Assembly: GCA_958448375.1 (NCBI GenBank)
Contig: CAUDDU010000024.1
Coordinates: 1-9,399 of the forward strand
Direction: 5' to 3'
Length of the DNA stretch: 9,399 nucleotides
Origin: an uncultured Collinsella sp.
GTDB taxonomy: Bacteria; Actinomycetota; Coriobacteriia; Coriobacteriales; Coriobacteriaceae
Program-made: the position numbers and the translations under genes
In this document: positions 1 to 7,021 of the stretch, piece by piece
Layout of the letters: each line of letters opens with the position of its first letter
Numbering within the stretch: the stretch's first letter is position 1
Notes under the pieces: model-generated
Told to the model about the DNA's origin: nothing
The model's database searches: none
Seen by the model: only the letters and a program-made list of their open reading frames with translations

Positions 1-247
1 GCTCTACCAGGCCCCCGCGAAGTCGATGGACGTGAGTGTGGGCTCGGGCGATGTGGAGATGATGGTTCCGAACTCGACGGGCTTTAAGGCGAGCCTTACC
101 TTGGGCAGCGGCGACTTCGAGAGCGATTTCCTTCCGCTTGGCTACGACGGCGAGACCATTTTGAATCTTGAATTCGATAACGGCGATAAGTCTGCTACGT
201 ATCGTTTTGAGGTCGGTTCGGGCGACATGTCATTTGATTCAGAGTGA
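1..247 (+). CDS. DUF4097-type beta-repeat protein, C-terminal fragment
   Basis: Only the last 81 codons are visible. The frame is open from base 2 and the gene begins outside the window. The fragment alternates short beta-strand-like stretches with three copies of a GSGD motif (VGSGDV, LGSGDF, VGSGDM), ending in FDSE and a TGA stop. This spacing of a Ser-Gly-Asp turn after each strand is typical of the DUF4097/DUF4098 families (putative adhesin-like beta-solenoid domains), which often form the extracytoplasmic or C-terminal part of small membrane-associated proteins in Gram-positive bacteria. No enzymatic motif is seen and none is expected. The methionine at base 26 is an internal residue, since coding similarity (repeat pattern and open frame) continues upstream of it. 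The downstream hairpin at 294-327 may end this transcript. Family assignment is by repeat pattern only, so the specific function is unknown. Confidence 0.75.
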   Translation, partial: LYQAPAKSMDVSVGSGDVEMMVPNSTGFKASLTLGSGDFESDFLPLGYDGETILNLEFDNGDKSATYRFEVGSGDMSFDSE

Positions 248-272
248 CGGGCGGTTATCGAAGACTTATATA
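244..272 (+). promoter_or_regulatory. candidate sigma-70-type promoter ahead of elp3
   Basis: GTGACG at 244-249 (four matches to TTGACA) is followed after 17 bases by TATATA at 267-272 (a fair match to TATAAT). The -35 overlaps the stop codon of the upstream gene. Transcription would start near 279 and give a leader of about 65 bases that contains the hairpin at 294-327. Both boxes are imperfect, so this is a candidate rather than a firm call. Confidence 0.35.
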
Positions 273-293
273 CCATAGCTGCGCTGTTTGATG

Positions 294-334
294 AAGGCGC
301 CGAAGCCGAGATCGGCTCCGGCGCCTTTGCCTTT
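294..334 (+). terminator. GC-rich hairpin, possible terminator or elp3 leader structure
   Basis: AAGGCGCCG at 294-302 pairs perfectly with CGGCGCCTT at 319-327. Inside, AGCCG and CGGCT (304-308, 313-317) extend the stem after one mismatch, leaving a 4-base loop. The 3' arm runs into TTT-GCC-TTT, a broken U-tract. It lies 46 bases after the stop of the DUF4097 gene, as expected of an intrinsic terminator. It also lies only 18 bases before the elp3 start codon, so any message reaching elp3 from upstream must pass through it. Confidence 0.55.
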
Positions 335-345
335 ACAATGGGGGT

Positions 346-2253
346 ATGGAACAGATTATCTTGAACATACTCGAGGCTCTGCGTCGCGGCGAGACCGTGG
401 ATGACAAAGCGCTCGTCAAACTGATACATGCCGAGGCGCGCCGTGAGGGTGCCGACAAACGCGATTTGGCCAAGCGCCGTCTGCTGCCGTTCTACCAGCG
501 GGTTAAACGTGAGGAGCCGGCTCGTTGGGCGGGGTGGAATGTCGATGCCGAGCTGGAACGTCAACTGCTGCAGGTGCTGCGTATGAAGCCTCGTCGCACG
601 GCTTCGGGCGTGGCAACCATTACCGTCATCACCAAGCCGTGGCCGTGCTCGGGCGATTGCCTGTTTTGCCCCAACGACCTGCGCATGCCCAAAAGCTACC
701 TGCACGCCGAGCCGGCGTGTGCCCGTGCAGAGCAAAACTGCTTCGATCCATATCTGCAGGTGAGCGCCCGTTTGACCGCGCTTTCGCAGATGGGTCATGC
801 GACCGATAAGATCGAGCTCATTGTGCTTGGCGGTACCTGGAGCGACTATCCGCAAGGGTATCAGATGTGGTTTATGTCGGAGCTCTTCCGCGCGCTCAAT
901 GACGATGCCGTGGCCGGCGTGGCGGCCAACCCCATGTTGGCGCGTCCGGGTATCAGCCGTGCCGAGGCGGGGCGCCTGCTCGACGATGCTCCTGCCAATG
1001 CGCTGCCGCCGGTGGTGGCGGAGCGACGCGAACGCTATCGCGCTGCCGGTATTGCGACCGATGAGGTTGAGCTTGCGAGCGGCGTTGCCGACGAGCAGGA
1101 GCGTGTGGATGCTGCCGTGGGCGGCTATAACCGCGCGGTGCGTCGTCTGTACGGCCCCGGCACGCCGTGGGGCGAGGTCGCCGAGTGGCAGACGGCCACG
1201 ATGGAGGAGCTTGAGCGCCAACAGCGCATCAACGAGACGGCGAAGCATCGCGTGGTGGGGCTCGTTATCGAGACGCGTCCCGATGCCGTGACGCCACAGG
1301 CCCTCACGCTCATCCGCCGCCTGGGTTGCACCAAGATCCAGATGGGTATTCAGAGCCTCGACCAGCATTTGCTCGATATCAACGAGCGTCGCATTTCGGT
1401 GGCGCAGATCGAGCGGGCGTTTTCGCTTGCGCGCCTGTTTGGCTTTAAGATTCACGCGCATTTTATGCTCAACTTGCTGGGCGCCACGCCCGAAGGGGAC
1501 AAGCGCGACTACGAGCGCTTTATGACCGAGGGGGCCTTTATGCCCGACGAGGTCAAGGTCTACCCGTGTGCGCTCATCGAGGGCTCGCGTCTGGTGGGCT
1601 GCTATGAGCGCGGCGAGTGGCGTCCCTATACCGAGGAAGAGCTGCTCGATGTGTTAGCCGACGACATCGTGGTGACGCCGGCGTTCTGTCGTATCAGTCG
1701 CATGATCCGCGACTTTAGTTCCGACGACATTATGGTGGGCAACAAGAAGCCCAACCTGCGTCAGCTCGTCGAGAATCGCTTGGCGGCTCGTGGAGAAGGC
1801 GCAGTGGTGCGCGAGATTCGCTATCGCGAGATCAGTACCGCGGGTGCCGACTTGGATGAGCTTTCTCTTGATGAGGAAGTGGCGTACGAGACGCCGGTGA
1901 CTTACGAGCGCTTTTTGCAGTGGGTGACGCCGCGGGGCAAGATCGCGGGCTTTTTGCGGTTGTCACTGCCCGACCATTCGTTTGTTGCCGCGCATGCGGA
2001 CGAGTTGCCGACGACGCCGGACGAGGCGATGATTCGCGAGGTACACGTGTATGGCATGGCGGCACGCGTGGGCGACCAGGGCCAGGCGGCGCAGCATCAC
2101 GGGTTGGGGCGTTTGCTCGTAGGGCGTGCGTGCGAGATTGCCCGGGATGCGGGTTATGCGCGTATCAACGTGATTAGCGCGATTGGCACACGCGAGTACT
2201 ATCGCCATCTTGGATTTTATGACCATGGCCTTTATCTGCAAAAGGAGCTCTAG
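346..2253 (+). CDS. elp3: Elp3-family tRNA wobble-uridine modifying enzyme (radical SAM/GNAT)
   Basis: This 635-residue protein is the bacterial stand-alone form of Elp3, which installs the carboxymethyl-type group at C5 of wobble uridine 34 in tRNA, using S-adenosylmethionine, an iron-sulfur cluster and acetyl-CoA. The cluster-binding motif CSGDCLFC gives Cys101, Cys105 and Cys108. The conserved ETRPD lies at 309-313 and MGIQS at 333-337, both in the radical SAM barrel. The C-terminal GNAT acetyltransferase domain shows EVHVYG near 565-570, the acetyl-CoA loop QHHGLG at 583-588 and the conserved YYRHLGF near 618-624. About 95 residues (roughly 187-283) are inserted between the LFRALND strand and the NETAKHRVVG helix, compared with compact eukaryotic Elp3. 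The ATG at 346 has no good ribosome binding site; only GGGG lies immediately upstream, so initiation may be weak. The gene abuts the next one. Bacteria lack the other Elongator subunits, so it should act alone in the cytoplasm. Family call is firm; the exact tRNA targets are not known. Confidence 0.93.
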   Translation: MEQIILNILEALRRGETVDDKALVKLIHAEARREGADKRDLAKRRLLPFYQRVKREEPARWAGWNVDAELERQLLQVLRMKPRRTASGVATITVITKPWPCSGDCLFCPNDLRMPKSYLHAEPACARAEQNCFDPYLQVSARLTALSQMGHATDKIELIVLGGTWSDYPQGYQMWFMSELFRALNDDAVAGVAANPMLARPGISRAEAGRLLDDAPANALPPVVAERRERYRAAGIATDEVELASGVADEQERVDAAVGGYNRAVRRLYGPGTPWGEVAEWQTATMEELERQQRINETAKHRVVGLVIETRPDAVTPQALTLIRRLGCTKIQMGIQSLDQHLLDINERRISVAQIERAFSLARLFGFKIHAHFMLNLLGATPEGDKRDYERFMTEGAFMPDEVKVYPCALIEGSRLVGCYERGEWRPYTEEELLDVLADDIVVTPAFCRISRMIRDFSSDDIMVGNKKPNLRQLVENRLAARGEGAVVREIRYREISTAGADLDELSLDEEVAYETPVTYERFLQWVTPRGKIAGFLRLSLPDHSFVAAHADELPTTPDEAMIREVHVYGMAARVGDQGQAAQHHGLGRLLVGRACEIARDAGYARINVISAIGTREYYRHLGFYDHGLYLQKEL

Positions 2254-3132
2254 ATGAACAAGCCGAGTGTTTCTGCCGGCGTCGTTGCCGGCGTTGCTCT
2301 GGGAGCCGCGGCGCTTGGTGCGGCCGCTGTCGCTGTTCGTGCTGCCTGTCTGCAGGTTGCGCGAACCCGCAATGGGTTGGCGCGTGTGAAGCGCGTGCAC
2401 GACGAGGGCGGCGACGAAGTCCGTGTATTGGTGCAAGGTGGCGTCTACCAAAGCGCGAGTTACGTTGGCGATCGTTGGGCGGAGCCGGTCTTTGCGTACT
2501 ATCGTGCATTTGACGATGTGTTTGAGGCCGAGGATGCGATGCGCGACGCTTATGGCCACGGCATCGACCGCATGCTTATGCTGGGCGGCGGCGGGTTTGC
2601 CTATTCTAAGTTCGCTCTGATGTCGCACGAGGACTTGCGCATGGACGTCATCGAGTATGACGGAGAGATTACGCGCCTGGCGCGCCGTTGGTTCTATCTG
2701 GACGAGCTGGAGCGCACGGTGGGCGACCGCTTGCGGGTGATTACTGCTGAGGCTCGCTCGTATCTGGGTGTGACGAGTGTGGGCCATCGCCGCTACGACG
2801 TGGTCGTGAGCGATTGCTTTGGCGGTGCCGAGCCCGTACGCGAGCTGGCGACGGTTGAAGCGTTGCGTTTGGTGCGGGGCAGCCTAAATGTCGGTGGCGT
2901 CTACGTTGCCAATATCGTGAGCGCAAGCGAGGGGAGCGATGTGACGTTCCTGCGCGATTGCGCTGCCACGGCACTCGAGGTATTCGCCCACGCCTGGGTG
3001 GTCCCATGTGGCGATGCGAAGTTCGGCGGCGAGGAGAACTACCTGCTCATCGCCAGCGACGGCGACTACGCCTTTGCCGAAGCCGTGCCCTTCGACGCCG
3101 ACTTCCTCGGCACCGTCCTTCACGACAAGTAA
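2254..3132 (+). CDS. membrane-anchored spermidine-synthase-like (SAM-fold) protein
   Basis: The 292-residue product starts with an Ala/Val/Gly-rich hydrophobic segment (about residues 6-32) that should anchor it in the membrane, then has a Rossmann-fold domain like spermidine synthases and related methyltransferases. MLMLGGGGFAYSK (107-119) is the glycine-rich nucleotide-binding motif I, DVIEYDGEI (131-139) the acidic strand-2 motif, and YDVVVSDCFGG (181-191) matches the region holding the catalytic Asp of aminopropyltransferases. The usual DSFDP-like context is replaced by SDCFGG, so true spermidine synthase activity is doubtful. The start is well supported: AAAGGAG at 2241-2247 lies 6 bases before the ATG, and the ATG directly follows the elp3 TAG stop, indicating translational coupling. 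Many Actinobacteria carry similar 'fused MFS/spermidine synthase' relatives of unknown substrate; here no transporter part is present. Fold confidence is good, substrate unknown. Confidence 0.8.
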   Translation: MNKPSVSAGVVAGVALGAAALGAAAVAVRAACLQVARTRNGLARVKRVHDEGGDEVRVLVQGGVYQSASYVGDRWAEPVFAYYRAFDDVFEAEDAMRDAYGHGIDRMLMLGGGGFAYSKFALMSHEDLRMDVIEYDGEITRLARRWFYLDELERTVGDRLRVITAEARSYLGVTSVGHRRYDVVVSDCFGGAEPVRELATVEALRLVRGSLNVGGVYVANIVSASEGSDVTFLRDCAATALEVFAHAWVVPCGDAKFGGEENYLLIASDGDYAFAEAVPFDADFLGTVLHDK

Positions 3133-3158
3133 GTCTCCCCGTCCCAAAAAGACTGGTC

Positions 3159-5600
3159 TTAGGCGTGGTCGCGCCAGCTGCGGACACGCTGCTTCATGCC
3201 ATCGATGTCGAGCACGCCTTCGGCGAAACCCTTGCGCACGAGCTCTTCGGGAACAAACTCGTCGTACCGATCAAAGTAAGGCACCTCGCCAGGATAGACG
3301 AGGTCGATGGGGCCGAAGTCCTTCTCGGCCTCGGCGGCGAGCACCTCAAAGAACGTCTCCTCGTCGGCCTTCATCTTAAACTGCATAAAGTACGGGCGCG
3401 ACGGATCGAGCCCGCGAAGGCCAAGCTCCGCGGCGCATTTAATCTTGAGCATACGTTCGAGCGCCAGAAAGGCATAGCTGCCCAACCAGGGGAAGAGCAC
3501 CCAGGTGTCGCCACCCAGGTTAATGAGCGGTTTGGTTCCCGCGCCCGAAATCTCGGCGGTATGACGAGCCTGTGCAAGGCGTGCCCGTGCGTTGCCCATG
3601 AGATACGGATATGCCGCGTGCTCGTTGAGCGCCTTGCGCATGCGCTCGAGTACGTGTGTATTGATGTCGCCGGGGCAGTCGCCAAAGTAGGCCGGCACAC
3701 GACCCTTGACCTGCGTGGCAAAGACGGTGTGGCGCTTCCAGTCCACTTCCTCGACAATCCAGCAGTGTCCGGCGATGGCGATGCGCTCACCGGGCGGTGG
3801 CGGGTTGACGATCGTGCCCAATTCGGCCGACTCGCTACGAACGGTGAACTCCTCGTTTTCCTGGAATACGGCGTAGAACTTAAAGTTGTTAATGATGCGC
3901 TCGCCCGCGAGACCCACGATGAGTCCGCCGCCCTCGGTGACCTGGATATGGTCGATCTTAATGAGGTGACGCAGCAATACGCGATAGTCATCGGCCGAGA
4001 TGCGATGGAAATAACTGAGTGTGAGCACGCGCTGGGCAAGCTCTGCCGGCGTGAGCTCGCCGGTGCTGGCAAGTGTCGACATAGTCTGGTGGTAGAGCAG
4101 ACTGTAAGGGAGTCGATCGAGCTCGGGCGGCTCGACCCACTTTTCCTCGCGATAGAGTTGTACGAGCGCGATGCCCTGCAGGAGCTTCCACGGAATGGTC
4201 TCGGGCATCATCGTGCGCGGCTCGGGCTCTTCCTCGCGCATGACAAACCACATCTCGGGCGGAAGATCGCGGCGTCCCGTGCGGCCCATTCGCTGCAAAA
4301 AGGAGCTGACGGTAAACGGCGCGTCGATCTGGAAGGCACGCTCCAAGCGGCCGATATCGATACCGAGCTCCAGCGTAGAGGTGGTGACGGTTGTCTGTGC
4401 CTGCTCCTCATCGCGCATGAGTTCCTCGGCCGTCTCGCGCAACGATGCCGAAAGATTGCCGTGATGAATGAGGAAACGGTCGGGCTCGTGCCGGTTCTCG
4501 CAGTAGCTACGCAGCATGGAGCACACGGCCTCTGCCTCCTCGCGCGAGTTGGCAAAGACCAGGCACTTGCGGCCGCGCGTATGCTCAAAGATATAGCCCA
4601 TACCGGGGTCGGCGTTGTCGGGCGCCGTGTCGGTGGGGTTGAGAAGCGCCTGCTCGGTCGCTCGTGGGATGTCGACTTCGCCCTCGGGGGCCGAGGAAGT
4701 GCGACGGTCTTTGGGAGCGGCTTTGCCTCGTGCCCGCTCACGACGTTGACGGCGCTCCTCTTGTGTGGGCTGTCCGCTGTGACGCATGTCTTGGGCGCCG
4801 GCGGGCAGTGCCGCGGATGCCGCCTCGATGCGCTCGCACGCAAGCACTTCGGCCTCTTGAGGACCCGTGCTCTCGAATCCCCGCTGCTGTGCCTGGGGAC
4901 CCGAGTTGTAGAAGTGCTCCATGGAGATGCGCCATACGCGGCGCGGTTCTTCAAAGCGGGGGATAACACAGTTGCGCCCCGTTCCCTGTGAGAGAAAGGC
5001 ACCCGTGCGCTCGGGGTCGCCGATGGTGGCCGAAAGGCCAATGCGGCGGGGCTGCACGCCTGCCATGCGCGAGAGGCGCTCGATAAGACAGAGCGTCTGC
5101 CCGCCGCGGTCGCCGCGCATGAGCGAATGAACCTCGTCGATGACGACGTAGCGCAGGTCGCAAAACATGCGCGGGATCGCCATGTGCTTATGGATCAGGA
5201 GCGCCTCGAGCGATTCGGGCGTAATCTGAAGGATGCCGCTCGGCTTTTTGATGAGTTTGGCCTTGTGTGACTGCGAGACATCGCCATGCCAGTGCCAGAC
5301 GGGGATATCGGCTTCTTCGCATAGGTCGTTGAGGCGGACGAATTGGTCGTTGATGAGCGCCTTGAGGGGGCCGATGTAGAGGGCGCCCACGCTTGCGGGC
5401 GGGTTCTCCCAAAACTCGGTCAGGATGGGAAAGAAGGCTGCCTCGGTTTTGCCGGAAGCCGTGGATGCCGTCAGGAGCACATTGTCCTGCGTATTAAAGA
5501 TGGCATCTGCCGCTGCAACCTGAATGGAGCGCAGGCTCTCCCAATCGTGGGAGTAGATGAAGTCTTGGATAAACGGGGCGTAGCGGTCAAAGGCGTTCAT
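3159..5600 (-). CDS. Lhr/BrxHI-like DEVH-box superfamily 2 helicase
   Basis: This 813-residue ATP-dependent helicase has the full superfamily 2 motif set: TASTASGKTEAA (Walker A, Lys51), IGPLKALINDQ (Ia, 77-87), TPESLEAL (Ib, 127-134), DEVH (II, 155-158), SAT (III, 190-192), LVFANSREEAEAV (347-359), TSTLELGIDIG (V, 407-417) and QRMGRTGRR (VI, 436-444). A winged-helix-like stretch (about 500-560) and an Lhr-core/DEAD-associated beta domain (from about 565, including PAYFGDCPGDINTHVLERMR) follow, as in Lhr and in BrxHI of BREX systems. A charged, low-complexity insert of about 100 residues (232-333) separates the two RecA domains. The start at 5600 (MNAFDRYAP) is preferred over an in-frame ATG at 5630, because AAAGGAGG lies just before 5600 and would otherwise be inside the gene. 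It is the third gene of the TerB-ATPase-helicase cassette, 116 bases after the ATPase. It converges with the Elp3 operon across 26 bases. Substrate (DNA or RNA) is not determinable. Confidence 0.88.
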   Translation of the reverse strand: MNAFDRYAPFIQDFIYSHDWESLRSIQVAAADAIFNTQDNVLLTASTASGKTEAAFFPILTEFWENPPASVGALYIGPLKALINDQFVRLNDLCEEADIPVWHWHGDVSQSHKAKLIKKPSGILQITPESLEALLIHKHMAIPRMFCDLRYVVIDEVHSLMRGDRGGQTLCLIERLSRMAGVQPRRIGLSATIGDPERTGAFLSQGTGRNCVIPRFEEPRRVWRISMEHFYNSGPQAQQRGFESTGPQEAEVLACERIEAASAALPAGAQDMRHSGQPTQEERRQRRERARGKAAPKDRRTSSAPEGEVDIPRATEQALLNPTDTAPDNADPGMGYIFEHTRGRKCLVFANSREEAEAVCSMLRSYCENRHEPDRFLIHHGNLSASLRETAEELMRDEEQAQTTVTTSTLELGIDIGRLERAFQIDAPFTVSSFLQRMGRTGRRDLPPEMWFVMREEEPEPRTMMPETIPWKLLQGIALVQLYREEKWVEPPELDRLPYSLLYHQTMSTLASTGELTPAELAQRVLTLSYFHRISADDYRVLLRHLIKIDHIQVTEGGGLIVGLAGERIINNFKFYAVFQENEEFTVRSESAELGTIVNPPPPGERIAIAGHCWIVEEVDWKRHTVFATQVKGRVPAYFGDCPGDINTHVLERMRKALNEHAAYPYLMGNARARLAQARHTAEISGAGTKPLINLGGDTWVLFPWLGSYAFLALERMLKIKCAAELGLRGLDPSRPYFMQFKMKADEETFFEVLAAEAEKDFGPIDLVYPGEVPYFDRYDEFVPEELVRKGFAEGVLDIDGMKQRVRSWRDHA

Positions 5601-5611
5601 GAGGCCTCCTT
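5601..5611 (-). promoter_or_regulatory. ribosome binding site that fixes the helicase start
   Basis: On the minus strand AAAGGAGG is followed by CCTC and the ATG at 5600. This is the strongest Shine-Dalgarno sequence in the window and argues for initiation at 5600 rather than at the in-frame ATG at 5630. A strong site of its own also suggests that the helicase is translated independently of the ATPase gene 116 bases upstream. Confidence 0.8.
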
Positions 5612-5626
5612 TCAAAAGCGAATCTC

Positions 5627-5669
5627 TCAACGTGGCGAGCAGTGGCTTGCTGCATTACTGCTTCAACGT
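5627..5669. repeat. short direct repeat TCAACGT in the ATPase-helicase gap
   Basis: TCAACGT occurs at 5627-5633 and again at 5663-5669 on the plus strand, 36 bases apart. Between them AGCAGTGG and TTACTGCT allow a small AGCAGT/ACTGCT stem. The copies are too short to be significant alone, but with the hairpin at 5688-5718 they make this gap more structured than the other spacers here. Confidence 0.3.
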
Positions 5670-5687
5670 TCGCCCAGATAAAACCTA

Positions 5688-5718
5688 CCAAAATAAACCT
5701 GTCCCTTTTTGGCAGGTT
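5688..5718 (-). terminator. hairpin with U-rich tail at the end of the ATPase gene
   Basis: On the minus strand AACCTG (5718-5713), whose first two A residues belong to the ATPase TAA stop, pairs with CAGGTT (5701-5696). CC and GG can extend the stem around an AAAAA loop with a small bulge. The 3' arm continues into TATTTTGG, a moderately U-rich tail. This is the shape of a modest intrinsic terminator directly at the stop codon. Because the helicase starts about 90 bases further on, it would reduce rather than abolish helicase expression unless a separate promoter exists. A second AGGTTTTAT stretch follows, forming an imperfect tandem repeat. Confidence 0.5.
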
Positions 5719-7021
5719 AGATGGTGAATTCGGCGAAGTTGCGGTCGCCGTCTGCGGTTCCGGTGTCGCCTGTTGCTGTTGCCGGCGCCAGCGTGACGCC
5801 GCCGACGCTTTGCAGCAACTCAGCCACGTTTGCATCGGGATTCTGACACAGGATATCGAGCAGCTCGATAAAGTCACGGATGACCTCACGCGGCGTCAAG
5901 TGCGTATCGGCTCCCACGCGGCCAAACTCGATCTTGAGGAAGTCCACCAAGTCGTTCTCGGTAAGCGTGGGCGTCCAGCCAAAGTAGCCGGCGTGAATTT
6001 GCATGAGTTTTTCGATCAGCACCAGCAACTCCTCATAGGTGAGTGGCTGCAGGCGGATGATGGGCGCGAGCATGTCCTTAAGGTCCTCGCGCGCAAAGCG
6101 GCCCTGAGCGAGTCGGCTGCGCAGGGCCTCGTAGGAGAACACGCCTCGGCGGCGGTCTTCGATGGAGGTTGGAGTGCCGCCCATGATCATGCCCAGGTAC
6201 TGCGCCTTGCCCTGGAGCGTGTCGTTGTACATAGTCAGGATCTTCTCGTAGTTGTATTGGCGCGTGATCGCGTTGGGAATCTTGTACAGATTCACGAGTT
6301 CGTCGATGAGCACCAGCATGCCCTTGTATCCGCTGCAGACCAAAAAGCGTGCAATGAGCTTAACGTAGTCGTACCAGTCGTCATCGCTGATGATGGTCGA
6401 GGAGCCCAGTTCGGCGCGAGCCTCGCTCTTGGTGCGGTATTCGCCGCGGATCCATTTGGCCACGCGGCTCATGGCCTCTTCGTCGCCCTCGGATACGGCC
6501 GTGCGATAGCGGCGGAGCATGCGGGTGAAGTCAAAGCCGTGGACCATCTCCTCGAGCGGGGCCAGTTGGGTATTGACGACTGACTCGTCGACGTCGGCAC
6601 ACGAGGCGACCCAGCGATCCAGAATAAGGTTGAGCGCGCCACCCTCGGGGCGCGTCTTGGTCGATATGTTGCGGATGAGCTCGCGGTAGGTGGCAAGGCC
6701 CTGCCCCTGACCGCCTTGCAGGCGGCGCTCAGGGGATAGGTCGGCATCGGCGACGACGAATCCTTCACCCATGGCGTGCGTGCGGATGGTCTGGAGCAAA
6801 AAGCTCTTGCCGGCGCCGTAACGACCGACCAGAAAGCGGAAGCTCGCGCCACCGTCGGAGATGAGACTCAGATCGGTGAGCAGGGCGCGAATCTCGACCT
6901 CGCGTCCCACGGTGATATAGGGAAGGCCGATGCGCGGGACCACGCCGCCCTTGAGCGAGTTTAGGATAACGGCAGCGACGCGTTTGGGTACGCGGGGCGC
7001 TGCGGATGTGGTATCACTCAT
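5717..7021 (-). CDS. DUF2791/BrxD-like P-loop ATPase
   Basis: The 434-residue product is an AAA-type P-loop ATPase of the family annotated as 'BREX system ATP-binding domain' (DUF2791), which includes BrxD. The N-terminal signature VPRIGLPYITVGREVEI (28-44) is followed by Walker A GRYGAGKSF (66-74, Lys72), the conserved ADADLSPERRL (91-101), and Walker B LVLIDELV (236-243, Asp240 and Glu241). GGTPTSIEDRRRGVFSYEALRSRL (281-304) looks like the sensor and arginine-finger region. A helical C-terminal domain (about 325-405) ends in a low-complexity Ala/Thr/Gly/Asp tail. Length is normal for the family and no key residue is missing. The ATG at 7021 overlaps the upstream TerB-like gene by 8 bases (ATGAGTGA), with AGAGGA about 10 bases upstream, so translation is coupled. 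Such ATPases are thought to load or power partner helicases. In BREX they occur with BrxHI, matching the helicase found downstream here. DNA binding is inferred, not seen. Confidence 0.87.
   Translation of the reverse strand: MSDTTSAAPRVPKRVAAVILNSLKGGVVPRIGLPYITVGREVEIRALLTDLSLISDGGASFRFLVGRYGAGKSFLLQTIRTHAMGEGFVVADADLSPERRLQGGQGQGLATYRELIRNISTKTRPEGGALNLILDRWVASCADVDESVVNTQLAPLEEMVHGFDFTRMLRRYRTAVSEGDEEAMSRVAKWIRGEYRTKSEARAELGSSTIISDDDWYDYVKLIARFLVCSGYKGMLVLIDELVNLYKIPNAITRQYNYEKILTMYNDTLQGKAQYLGMIMGGTPTSIEDRRRGVFSYEALRSRLAQGRFAREDLKDMLAPIIRLQPLTYEELLVLIEKLMQIHAGYFGWTPTLTENDLVDFLKIEFGRVGADTHLTPREVIRDFIELLDILCQNPDANVAELLQSVGGVTLAPATATGDTGTADGDRNFAEFTI

Noticed and set aside
142..1461. A 439-codon open frame on the minus strand, opposite elp3
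   Set aside because: It is antisense to the conserved radical SAM core of Elp3 and also crosses the promoter/hairpin gap. Its translation is Arg/His-rich with no domain, typical of a codon-bias shadow.
3130..3161. AAGACTGGTCTT palindrome in the convergent gap as a bidirectional terminator
   Set aside because: The stem is only 4-5 base pairs with a tiny loop and sits on the helicase stop codon. A short T-run follows on the minus strand, but the hairpin is too weak to call.
2958..4991. A 677-codon open frame on the plus strand, opposite the helicase
   Set aside because: It lies antisense to a gene with a complete set of helicase motifs, its translation shows no recognisable domain, and long antisense frames are expected where third codon positions are strongly G/C-biased.
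5600..5630. Helicase start ten codons further upstream (MRDSLLKGGL)
   Set aside because: This extension would translate through the strong AAAGGAGG ribosome binding site and lacks one of its own.
5642..6583. A 313-codon open frame on the plus strand, opposite the ATPase
   Set aside because: The opposite strand encodes Walker A and B motifs in a family of known length; the plus-strand product has no recognisable motif.
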